In this document: in pieces, positions 1 through 6,389 of the stretch
How positions within the stretch are numbered: the stretch's first letter is position 1
Layout: every line of letters starts with the position of its first letter
DNA from: Flavobacteriaceae bacterium TMED48
Lineage (GTDB): Bacteria > Bacteroidota > Bacteroidia > Flavobacteriales > Flavobacteriaceae
DNA: 7,715 bases
Assembly: GCA_002167945.1 (NCBI GenBank)
Contig: NHDB01000018.1
Coordinates: 21,521 to 29,235 of the forward strand
Direction: 5' to 3'
Program-made: the position numbers and the translations under genes
The notes under the pieces: generated by a model
Database searches by the model: none
What the model was told of the DNA's origin: nothing
What the model saw: only the letters and a program-made list of their open reading frames with translations

Positions 1-468
1 GTTGAGGGCGGTAAAGCCACCTACGAGAAATCTTTGAAGTATATGGGTTATAAAGAAGGTGAACAAATGGTGGGCAAACCCATCGATTATGTGTTTATTG
101 GAAGTTGTACCAACGGAAGAATAGAAGACTTTAGGGCTTTTGCCAGTATAGTGAAAGGGCATAAACGAGCGGAAAACGTCACGGCTTGGTTGGTCCCTGG
201 ATCGCATAAAGTATTGAACGCCATCAAGGAGGAAGGCCTTTTAGACGTTTTTGAAGCAGCTGAGTTCAAACTCAGAGAGCCCGGCTGCTCTGCATGTTTA
301 GCAATGAATGACGACAAAATTCCCGCGGGAAAATACGCAGTGAGTACTTCCAATAGAAATTTTGAAGGACGTCAAGGACCTGGAGCGCGAACACTACTCG
401 CAAGTCCATTGGTTGCTGCAGCTGCAGCCATTACAGGTAAGATCACTGATCCCAGAACTTTAATCTAA
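1..468 (+). CDS. leuC: 3-isopropylmalate dehydratase large subunit, C-terminal part (5' end outside window)
   Basis: This is the last 155 codons of the large subunit of isopropylmalate isomerase, a cytoplasmic [4Fe-4S] aconitase-family enzyme that converts 2-isopropylmalate to 3-isopropylmalate with LeuD. The frame is open from base 1, so the true start lies upstream; the TTG at 34 is internal. The three iron-sulfur cysteines are visible: C36 in IGSCTNGR, and C96 and C99 in [10 protein letters not shown]. Their 60+3 spacing is the same as I recall for E. coli LeuC (347, 407, 410). The substrate-binding segment [12 protein letters not shown] and the end [12 protein letters not shown] are also typical. 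leuD starts 5 nt after the stop, so the two subunits are surely co-transcribed. Members of this family also isomerise citramalate, which matters because of the synthase two genes downstream. Nothing is broken in the visible part. Confidence 0.97.
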   Translation, partial: VEGGKATYEKSLKYMGYKEGEQMVGKPIDYVFIGSCTNGRIEDFRAFASIVKGHKRAENVTAWLVPGSHKVLNAIKEEGLLDVFEAAEFKLREPGCSACLAMNDDKIPAGKYAVSTSNRNFEGRQGPGARTLLASPLVAAAAAITGKITDPRTLI

Positions 469-473
469 TACAC

Positions 474-1070
474 ATGGCATACGATTCATTTAACATACTA
501 AGCTCTACAGCCGTACCCCTTCCGATTGAAAATGTAGATACGGATCAAATTATCCCTGCTCGTTTTCTTAAAGCCACTGAAAGAAAAGGTTTTGGAGATA
601 ATCTATTCCGCGATTGGAGATTTAATCAAGACGATACTCCAAAAACAGATTTTGTACTTAACGATGCAACCTACTCAGGTAAGATATTGGTAGGAGGTTA
701 TAACTTTGGTTCTGGCTCTTCCCGAGAGCACGCCGCATGGGCTATTTATGACTACGGATTTAGATGTGTTGTCTCCAGTTTTTTTGCAGATATATTTAGA
801 AATAATTGCCTAAACATCGGAGTTTTACCCGTCCAAGTGTCAGCAGGCTTTCTCACTCAAATATTTGAAGCTATTGAAAACGATCCTACTACCAGTTTAA
901 CCGTAGATTTACCCAGTCAAAAAATAAGTTTAGGCGCAGAAATGGGTTTTGAAAGTTTTGAGATCAATAGCTACAAAAAAGAAAACATGCTCAATGGCTA
1001 TGACGATATTGACTATTTAAACAATATCAAAACTGAAATTCAAAACTTTGCAGCCAATACCCCTCTATAA
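474..1070 (+). CDS. leuD: 3-isopropylmalate dehydratase small subunit
   Basis: This is the 198-residue small (swivel-domain) subunit of isopropylmalate isomerase and the partner of LeuC; the usual length is about 200 residues. Family motifs are [12 protein letters not shown] at residues 21-32 and [13 protein letters not shown] at about 79-91, the loop that contacts the substrate. These are followed by the swivel-core segment [17 protein letters not shown] at about 103-119. The ATG at 474 is 5 nt past the leuC stop and fits the family N-terminus, which begins just before the VDTDQ strand. No Shine-Dalgarno sequence is visible, which is usual for Bacteroidota. The next gene begins 12 nt downstream. 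The protein is complete with no missing motif. Confidence 0.97.
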   Translation: MAYDSFNILSSTAVPLPIENVDTDQIIPARFLKATERKGFGDNLFRDWRFNQDDTPKTDFVLNDATYSGKILVGGYNFGSGSSREHAAWAIYDYGFRCVVSSFFADIFRNNCLNIGVLPVQVSAGFLTQIFEAIENDPTTSLTVDLPSQKISLGAEMGFESFEINSYKKENMLNGYDDIDYLNNIKTEIQNFAANTPL

Positions 1071-1082
1071 GCAATCTCAAAC

Positions 1083-2594
1083 ATGAGAAGAACTCTCGAA
1101 ATCATGGATACTACTCTTAGGGATGGTGAACAGACCTCAGGAGTTTCGTTTACCTCTTTAGAGAAATTAACCCTTGCCAAACTCTTATTAAATGAGTTAA
1201 AAGTAGATCGTATCGAGATTGCATCAGCGAGAGTATCAGACGGTGAGTTTAATGCAGTCAAAGAAATAACTTCATGGGCATCAAGTCAGGGGCTTATCGA
1301 AGCCATAGAAGTGCTCACTTTTGTCGATAATGGCGTATCCATTCAATGGATGAAGGAGGCAGGAGCCCAGGTTCAAAATTTATTGACTAAAGGTTCCATG
1401 AACCATCTCAAACATCAGCTAAAAAAAACCCCTGAGCAACATTTTAAAAACATCAGTACCAGCATCAAGGAAGCTGAAAAAGAAGGCTTTAAGACCAATA
1501 TTTATTTAGAAGATTGGAGTAATGGAATGCAAAATTCAGAGGACTATGTCTTTGAATACCTTGACTTTTTAGCCACCCAACCCATTGAGCGTGTACTACT
1601 TCCGGATACTCTAGGAGTCTTAACCCCTGAGAAAACAGCAGAATACCTCAATAAAATCATCAAACGCTATCCCAATATTCGATTTGATTTTCACGGACAC
1701 AACGATTACGATTTAAGCGTAGCCAATGCCATGGAAGCCGTCAAAGCTGGGGTCAACGGTTTACACCTCACGATAAACGGTATGGGGGAACGCGCAGGAA
1801 ATGCACCCTTAGCCAGTGTAGTGGCAGTGATCAACGACTTTCTCCCTGATACAGCAATCAATATAAATGAAAATGCCTTACATCAGGTAAGTAAGTTGGT
1901 AGCCACGTTTACCGGATTTCGTATTCCGGCAAACAAACCCATAGTAGGTGAAAATGTCTTTACCCAAACTGCAGGGATACATGCCGATGGCGACAACAAA
2001 AAAAATCTTTATTTCAATCAATTGCTTCCAGAGCGTTTTGGTCGAAAACGAAAATATGCCTTGGGAAAAACCTCAGGTAAAGCTAATATTCAAAAAAATC
2101 TTCAGCAACTGGGACTCACCCTAAATGAAGATGAATTAAAAAAAGTGACGGCTCGAATTATTGAGTTGGGAGATAAAAAAGAGCGCGTAACTGCAGAAGA
2201 TTTACCCTTTATCATTTCAGATGTTTTGGGTAACAACCTGCCCGATAAGGTAAAGATTCAATCCTATGTTCTAACCCATTCAAAAGGGCTGAATCCTACC
2301 ACCAGTGTTGCTATTGAAATATATGGACAGGCCTTTGAAGAAAATGCTTCAGGAGATGGTCAATACGATGCTTTTTGGAATGCACTTCACAAGATATACA
2401 ACAAGCAAAAACTGAAGTTACCCAACTTGATTGATTATGCAGTGCGGATCCCCCCTGGAAGTAATTCAGATGCACTTTGTGAAACTACGATTACTTGGAG
2501 ATTAAAAAATAAAGAATTTACCACGCGAGGATTGGATTCAGACCAAACTGTATCGGCCATAAAAGCGACAGAAAAAATGCTCAATATCATATAA
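1083..2594 (+). CDS. cimA: (R)-citramalate synthase-like protein of the LeuA/CimA family
   Basis: This 503-residue acyltransferase condenses acetyl-CoA with a 2-oxoacid. The order is an N-terminal TIM barrel (about 1-270), a linker with FTQTAGIHADG (293-303), and a C-terminal LeuA-type regulatory domain (about 380-503). Barrel motifs are TLRDGEQ (R13, D14), metal-binding HGH (H204, H206) and GMGERAGN (233-240). From memory it resembles Leptospira interrogans citramalate synthase along its length. L78, L101 and Y141 match the residues I recall as its small pyruvate pocket (L81, L104, Y144), and E143 matches catalytic E146. The isoleucine-site residues Y428, D429, L449, Y452 and I456 also match, but S462 and C466 replace Thr and Val. 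The alternative is a 2-isopropylmalate synthase (leuA), as its operon position would suggest and as automatic annotation may say. Family membership is near certain; pyruvate specificity is inferred. It lies 12 nt after leuD and 11 nt before leuB. Confidence 0.85.
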   Translation: MRRTLEIMDTTLRDGEQTSGVSFTSLEKLTLAKLLLNELKVDRIEIASARVSDGEFNAVKEITSWASSQGLIEAIEVLTFVDNGVSIQWMKEAGAQVQNLLTKGSMNHLKHQLKKTPEQHFKNISTSIKEAEKEGFKTNIYLEDWSNGMQNSEDYVFEYLDFLATQPIERVLLPDTLGVLTPEKTAEYLNKIIKRYPNIRFDFHGHNDYDLSVANAMEAVKAGVNGLHLTINGMGERAGNAPLASVVAVINDFLPDTAININENALHQVSKLVATFTGFRIPANKPIVGENVFTQTAGIHADGDNKKNLYFNQLLPERFGRKRKYALGKTSGKANIQKNLQQLGLTLNEDELKKVTARIIELGDKKERVTAEDLPFIISDVLGNNLPDKVKIQSYVLTHSKGLNPTTSVAIEIYGQAFEENASGDGQYDAFWNALHKIYNKQKLKLPNLIDYAVRIPPGSNSDALCETTITWRLKNKEFTTRGLDSDQTVSAIKATEKMLNII

Positions 2595-2605
2595 AATAAA
2601 AATCA

Positions 2606-3679
2606 ATGGATTTAAAAATTGCCCTTTTAGCTGGAGACGGTATAGGACCAGAAGTCATAGAACAAGCGGTCAAAGTATCCGATGCCATCGCAACAAAATT
2701 TAATCACTCCATCACTTGGACACCCGCCCTAACAGGAGCAGCAGCTATCGATGCTGTTGGCGATCCTTATCCTGAAGAAACACATCAAATCTGCCTGGCT
2801 GCAGATGCTGTGCTTTTTGGAGCAATTGGACATCCCAGATTTGATAATGACCCCTCGGCAAAAGTCCGACCCGAACAAGGTTTGTTAAAAATGCGACAAC
2901 AACTTGGACTCTTTGCCAATGTCCGACCAACGTTTACTTTTCCTTCCCTTCTTGACAAGTCTCCCTTAAAGCAAGAACGCATTGAAGGAACTGACTTGGT
3001 CTTTTTAAGAGAACTCACTGGGGGGATATACTTTGGAAAACGCGGAAGACTCGATGATGGAAATACCGCTTTTGATACCTGTACTTACAAACGTGAAGAA
3101 ATTCAGCGTTTGGCTAAAAAAGGCTTTGAACTCTCCATGACCCGATCCAAAAAACTCTGTTGTGTGGATAAAGCCAATGTCTTGGAAAGCTCTCGACTGT
3201 GGAGAGAAACCGTTCAAGCCATGGAAAAAGAATACCCTGAGGTAGAAGTCAGTTATGAATTTGTAGATGCAGTAGCCATGCGTTTAGTGCAATGGCCAAA
3301 CAGCTATGATGTTTTGATTACTGAAAACCTTTTTGGAGACATATTAACCGATGAAGCTTCTGTAATCTCTGGTTCCATGGGCTTGATGCCCTCTGCTTCT
3401 GTAGGAACAGAAAATGCACTTTACGAACCCATACACGGCTCTTTTCCTCAAGCTACAGGCTTGGGAATTGCCAATCCACTTGCAACTGTATTATCTGCCG
3501 CGATGATGTTTGAAATGAGTTTTGGTTTGACTGAAGAAGGCGCCCTTATCCGTAAGGTTGTTGATGCCTCTCTTTCTGAAGGTATCGTTACTGAAGATTT
3601 AAAAGAAAACGGTCAAAAAGGAAATTCCACCTCAGAAGTTGGTGACTATTTGGTTGCTCAAATCCTAGGACAAAAGTGA
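2606..3679 (+). CDS. leuB: 3-isopropylmalate dehydrogenase
   Basis: This 357-residue NAD-dependent beta-decarboxylating dehydrogenase oxidises 3-isopropylmalate to 2-oxoisocaproate in the cytoplasm. Visible motifs are the N-terminal LAGDGIGPEV, the substrate arginines R97 and R107 (LKMRQQLGLFANVRP) and R135 in LRELTGGIYFG, Y142, and K189. They continue with D221, and with D245 and D249 (NLFGDILTDEAS) for the divalent metal. The NAD-binding loop is HGSFPQATGLGIANP at about 277-291. Length and motif order are normal. LeuB enzymes can also process 3-methylmalate from the citramalate route, so it could act after either synthase product. The ATG at 2606 follows an A-rich spacer, not a Shine-Dalgarno sequence. 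It is the last gene of the operon: a likely terminator lies about 20 nt downstream and no plus-strand gene follows for 600 nt. Confidence 0.97.
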   Translation: MDLKIALLAGDGIGPEVIEQAVKVSDAIATKFNHSITWTPALTGAAAIDAVGDPYPEETHQICLAADAVLFGAIGHPRFDNDPSAKVRPEQGLLKMRQQLGLFANVRPTFTFPSLLDKSPLKQERIEGTDLVFLRELTGGIYFGKRGRLDDGNTAFDTCTYKREEIQRLAKKGFELSMTRSKKLCCVDKANVLESSRLWRETVQAMEKEYPEVEVSYEFVDAVAMRLVQWPNSYDVLITENLFGDILTDEASVISGSMGLMPSASVGTENALYEPIHGSFPQATGLGIANPLATVLSAAMMFEMSFGLTEEGALIRKVVDASLSEGIVTEDLKENGQKGNSTSEVGDYLVAQILGQK

Positions 3680-3693
3680 CTTTTGACAACGCT

Positions 3694-3718
3694 AAATCCG
3701 CCTCAGTGAGGGTTTTTT
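3694..3718 (+). terminator. probable rho-independent terminator of the leu operon
   Basis: A short GC hairpin (CCTC at 3701-3704, loop AGT, GAGG at 3708-3711) is followed by G and six T. C3699 can add a pair with G3712 if G3700 bulges, and the preceding AAA can pair with the T tract. It starts 15 nt after the leuB stop. The four-pair core is short, so this is likely rather than certain. Confidence 0.55.
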
Positions 3719-3950
3719 AGTTTTTAAAATCAAACAACTCACATTATAACATCCGCTAGCGCTGGAAAGTAGCGTGCTAAAATTTTTCTTTACGACTAAA
3801 CTTGGAATAAACACGGTAGATCAATAAAACACTTTATTAGGTGTTTTGCTAATCACGAATTATTTTTTAATATAAATATTCCTAACTCCCAAATCCATAA
3901 AAATGAAAAGCCACCGGCTTAATCCAATTTTATATAAACAGCGTAACGCA
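3719..3950. other. AT-rich intergenic stretch without an intact gene
   Basis: I see no intact gene here. In plus frame 3750-3875 there is a protein-like stretch interrupted by one stop at 3825-3827 and ended by another at 3873-3875; it includes NTLLGVLLI. The same frame opens again and runs from 3876 through an ATG at 3903 into the recombinase remnant. An AT-rich inverted repeat, AAAACAC (3826-3832) and GTGTTTT (3841-3847) around an 8-nt loop, and the palindrome CGCTAGCG (3754-3761) are present. I have an uncertain impression that similar text recurs between genes in other flavobacteria, which would make it part of a dispersed element, but I cannot verify this. Confidence 0.4.
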
Positions 3951-4104
3951 GTGGATTTTAGTTTACCCACAGCTCTACTGGGTACGGATATCTGTTTTAT
4001 ACAAGCGTCATTAGGATATAATACTACGAAACCTACAAGGGTACACTCGTGTTTCTCACCGAATATTAAAACGTATTAAGAGTCCTATTGATCGCATTTT
4101 GTAA
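3951..4104 (+). pseudogene. tyrosine recombinase (integrase) C-terminal remnant, frameshifted
   Basis: Two frames together read like the last 50 or so residues of a tyrosine recombinase. In the first frame (3951-4040), VDFSLPTALL sits where the family has LRHS-ATHLL. It is followed by GTDICFIQASLGYNTTK, close to the usual GTD-R-IQ--LGH--TKTT box. The frame is then lost at about 4038-4042. The next frame (4042-4101) gives YTRVSHRILKRIKSP and then IDRIL with a TAA at 4102. This holds the catalytic tyrosine context (YT-VS) and the IKSP-D ending common in Bacteroidota integrases. Decay is evident: the box II His-Arg positions read F and D, the LGH histidine is Y, and a family Arg is C, the last two explained by single C-to-T changes. 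The N-terminal domain and box I are absent. The open frame extends back to 3903, but I cannot align that part. It is surely non-functional. Confidence 0.8.
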
Positions 4105-4164
4105 AATTAAAAATCTGATAAACAACATATTAAAAACAAATAAAACAAAAAATGATAAAGGCGA

Positions 4165-4189
4165 TATATCGGAACCTAGTTCTGATATA
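4165..4189. repeat. 11-bp inverted repeat behind the integrase remnant
   Basis: Arms TATATCGGAAC (4165-4175) and GTTCTGATATA (4179-4189) flank a 3-nt loop. Ten of eleven pairs match and the eleventh is G-T. No T tract follows on either strand at once, so it is not a typical terminator. It lies 60 nt downstream of the recombinase remnant, so an old recombination (att-like) site or the end of the lost element is possible; this is inference. Confidence 0.6.
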
Positions 4190-4254
4190 CAGTAGTTATC
4201 AGTTAAAGAAAAGTGAATACGATTTCCCCCTAGTCCCAGTCAATTTGATTATAG

Positions 4255-4262
4255 TATCTTTG
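4255..4262 (+). promoter_or_regulatory. Bacteroidota-type -7 promoter element for msrA
   Basis: TATCTTTG matches the TAnnTTTG consensus of the Bacteroidota primary sigma factor exactly and ends 20 nt before the msrA ATG. Transcription would start at about 4268, leaving a leader of roughly 15 nt. I do not see a convincing -33 TTG-type element at the usual spacing; the TTTG at 4244-4247 is too close. Confidence 0.55.
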
Positions 4263-4282
4263 TATTCCAGATAATAAAAACT

Positions 4283-4936
4283 ATGAAAACGCTTACTGTA
4301 TTTGCCTTGGTCTTAAGTCTTCAAACCTGTATTTCCAGTACTCCACCTGTGGATAACAGCGATGCTGCATGGGAACCTCAAGCTGAGGTTCAAGACAGTT
4401 ATAAAAAAGCTTACTTTGCATCGGGATGCTTTTGGTGTGTTGAAGCCATTTATGAGAGTGTTCGCGGGGTACAAGAAGTTTATTCTGGCTATGCTGGAGG
4501 TTTTACAAAAAACCCAAACTACAGCCAAATTGGTACAGGACGTACCGGTCATGCTGAGGCAGTAGAGGTCATTTACGATCCCAAAATCGTCAGCTTCGGA
4601 ACACTCGTTCAAGTGTTTTTTGGATCGCACGACCCCACTACTCCTAACCGACAAGGACCAGACTACGGTTCGCAATACCGATCAATTGCCTTTCACACCT
4701 CAGATCAAGAGCGAGAGATCATTCAAAACTACATCGCCTTACTTCAAGAAAAAGAGATTTTTTCAAGTGAAATAGTGACGGAGATCAAACCCTTAGAAAA
4801 GTTCTACTATGCTGAGGAGTACCATCAAGATTATGAAAAAAATAATCCTGATAATCCATACGTAAGACAGGTTTCCATCCCAAGATTGAGAAAATTCCAA
4901 AACCTATATCCCGAACTATTAAAAGAAGACGACTAG
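4283..4936 (+). CDS. msrA: peptide methionine sulfoxide reductase MsrA, exported
   Basis: This 217-residue protein reduces the S-epimer of methionine sulfoxide in oxidised proteins. The MsrA domain runs from about residue 41 to 205. The nucleophile is C49 in GCFWC, with E54, D127 and Y132 (GPDYGSQYRS) as the usual substrate-activating residues. TGHAEAVEVIYDP (88-100) and YYAEEYHQDY (175-184) are family hallmarks. The first 16 residues (K2, hydrophobic 4-13, then LQTC) look like a signal peptide, possibly a loose lipobox with C16 as the lipid-anchored cysteine. It should thus act outside the cytoplasm; threonine before the cysteine makes lipidation uncertain. No resolving cysteine exists near the C-terminus. 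The only other mature cysteine is C52, so C49-C52 disulfide recycling is likely. The ATG at 4283 sits 20 nt after a TAnnTTTG element and heads a two-gene unit with the epimerase. Confidence 0.95.
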   Translation: MKTLTVFALVLSLQTCISSTPPVDNSDAAWEPQAEVQDSYKKAYFASGCFWCVEAIYESVRGVQEVYSGYAGGFTKNPNYSQIGTGRTGHAEAVEVIYDPKIVSFGTLVQVFFGSHDPTTPNRQGPDYGSQYRSIAFHTSDQEREIIQNYIALLQEKEIFSSEIVTEIKPLEKFYYAEEYHQDYEKNNPDNPYVRQVSIPRLRKFQNLYPELLKEDD

Positions 4937-4939
4937 GAT

Positions 4940-5845
4940 TTGAAGACCTTCTCTATTGAAAACGAATATTTAAAAGTTGTATTCTTGGACTATGGAGCGA
5001 TACTCCATCAACTTTGGTTTAAGGATGAAAATGGAATCCCTACAAACCTTATCATGGGGCTAGACCAACCCCAGGACTATTTGACAGATGTATGGGCAAG
5101 AGGTGCGGTTGTCGGTCGTTTTGCAGGTCGTCTTGAAAACCCAATACAGCTAGAGGAAAATACTATCGAAATTGAACATGAAAATGGAGTCTTACTCCAC
5201 AGCGGAAGCAGTGGATGGCACAAAAAAAAGTGGACTGCACTTGCTCAAGAAAACAATCACAGTATGGCTTTTGAATACCATTGTCCCGATGGAAGTAGTG
5301 GGCTTAGCGGTTCGGTTCACGCGCGTGTAAGTTACCGTTTGGACGGCTGTAGTTTAGGTATTGAATACCATGCAGTCCCTTCAGCAACGACCCATATCAA
5401 TTTGACCAATCACGCCTATTTTAATTTAAACCCTTCCAATACCATAGGAAGTCAACAGCTTAGAATTGATGCAGATCATTTTCTAGAGTTAAAAGAAAGT
5501 CGAGTTCCAACGGGTACAATGCTTGCCGTGGAGAACAGTACGTTTGACTTTAGAGAGGAAAAGGCAATTGGCAGCATTAAGCTGGATGATTATTTTGTAG
5601 TCAACCAAAATATAAAAGAGATCGCCTCCTTGTACTCACCAGAAACTGGGATTGTAATGAAAACAATTACCGACCAACCGGGAGTTGTAATCTTTACCCC
5701 ACCCCATTTTGAAGCCATTTGTTTTGAGACTCAAAAATTTTCAAACTCACCAAATATTTCCACATTTCCCTCAACTTTAGTCAAAGCCAATGAGGAATAC
5801 ACGCATCAAACCCGATTTGAATTTAGCTTAAAAAACGAAGCTTAA
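4940..5845 (+). CDS. aldose 1-epimerase (galactose mutarotase) family protein
   Basis: This 301-residue protein of the GalM-like beta-sandwich family interconverts alpha and beta anomers of aldoses; classical GalM has about 340-350 residues. The catalytic set is recognisable: H87 in LLHSGSSGW (the family usually has HGG), the general acid H158 in LTNHAYFN, D216 in LDDYF, and the general base E263 in CFETQKFSNSPN. PTGTML (191-196) and FDFRE also match. No signal peptide is visible, so it is probably cytoplasmic, unlike the exported MsrA. The start is assigned as TTG at 4940: the frame closes at the msrA TAG (4934-4936), and the next ATG, at about codon 39, would remove the first strands. It is in the same frame as msrA with one codon between. 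The exact sugar is unknown; short members may act on other hexoses. The 3' end overlaps the convergent PAP2 gene by 23 bp. Confidence 0.9.
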   Translation: MKTFSIENEYLKVVFLDYGAILHQLWFKDENGIPTNLIMGLDQPQDYLTDVWARGAVVGRFAGRLENPIQLEENTIEIEHENGVLLHSGSSGWHKKKWTALAQENNHSMAFEYHCPDGSSGLSGSVHARVSYRLDGCSLGIEYHAVPSATTHINLTNHAYFNLNPSNTIGSQQLRIDADHFLELKESRVPTGTMLAVENSTFDFREEKAIGSIKLDDYFVVNQNIKEIASLYSPETGIVMKTITDQPGVVIFTPPHFEAICFETQKFSNSPNISTFPSTLVKANEEYTHQTRFEFSLKNEA

Positions 5846-6389
5846 AATAGTTCCACAAATGGAAGAATCCTAGACCTATTAAACTTCCAGCAACAGCTCC
5901 TACAAAAATATCCAGTGGAAAATGTACTCCAATATACACCCTGCTGTAGGCGATCAAAAATGCTATAAAAAGAAGGATTGGCAGTAAAAAACGATAGGAT
6001 TCCTTAAAAATCAGACCGAAATATAAGGCCAGTGCAAAAGAGTTTGATGCATGACCTGAGAAAAAACTATAACGACCCCCACAACTGGGCTTTACCAAAC
6101 GAACCAGCATTTTAATTTCTTCGTCATAGCAAGGACGCAATCTACCGACTTGCACTTTAAATAGGTTGGTCAGCTGATCTGTACACAATATCAAGAGCCC
6201 CGAAAAGAGCAAAAGGTAAGCCGCGGTTTTCCAGGAGTATTTAAATCCATAAAAAAGCCAAAGTCCGAAATAGATTAAAATATTAGAAGCCCGATGAGTC
6301 ATCATCATCCAAAACCAGTCAAAATACGGGGCTCCAAGGGCATTTAGCCATAGGAATAAGGCTTTATCCCAAGATAAAAGAACTTCCAT
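5823..6389 (-). CDS. PAP2-superfamily membrane phosphatase
   Basis: This 188-residue integral membrane protein carries the full three-part phosphatidic acid phosphatase type 2 signature. The parts are KVQVGRLRP (K78 to P86), SGHASNS (S111-G112-H113) and SRVYIGVHFPLD (S149-R150, nucleophile H156, D160). Hydrophobic segments lie at about 34-48, 55-72, 114-128, 134-148 and 159-178, with a weaker one near the N-terminus. The active site is expected on the outer face of the inner membrane. Such enzymes dephosphorylate lipid phosphates, including undecaprenyl diphosphate, phosphatidate or phosphatidylglycerophosphate; the sequence alone does not decide which. Its ATG follows the stop of the small upstream gene with no base between (TAA then ATG), so it is probably translationally coupled. 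Its last seven codons and stop overlap the end of the epimerase gene. Confidence 0.93.
   Translation of the reverse strand: MEVLLSWDKALFLWLNALGAPYFDWFWMMMTHRASNILIYFGLWLFYGFKYSWKTAAYLLLFSGLLILCTDQLTNLFKVQVGRLRPCYDEEIKMLVRLVKPSCGGRYSFFSGHASNSFALALYFGLIFKESYRFLLPILLFIAFLIAYSRVYIGVHFPLDIFVGAVAGSLIGLGFFHLWNYFKLRFLS

Noticed and set aside
3921..3957. Nested inverted repeats AATCCA / TGGATT around GCGTAACGC, with AAGCC-ACC-GGCTT just before.
   Set aside because: Arms are short (4-6 bp) with a long interior and overlap the open frame leading into the integrase remnant, so I did not call a structured RNA.
3964..3984. Hairpin TACCCA / TGGGTA with a 9-nt loop, a candidate structured RNA or attachment site.
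   Set aside because: It falls inside the recombinase remnant, whose former coding sequence explains it; a six-pair stem is expected by chance.
4011..4087. Imperfect inverted ends TAGGA...AATAC and GTATT...TCCTA, a possible small mobile element.
   Set aside because: The arms lie within the recombinase coding remnant and match at only 10 interrupted positions.
3937..4166. A possible minus-strand open stretch of about 70 codons opposite the integrase remnant.
   Set aside because: It has no start codon before the end part, resembles no family I know, and is the antisense of a recognisable plus-strand remnant.
4244..4247. TTTG as the -33 element for the msrA promoter.
   Set aside because: Only 7 nt separate it from the -7 element, whereas the Bacteroidota promoter needs about 17-23 nt.
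5825..5842. AGCTT / AAGCT inverted repeat as a bidirectional terminator between the convergent genes.
   Set aside because: A five-pair AT-rich stem without a following T tract on either strand is too weak, and it is coding on both strands.
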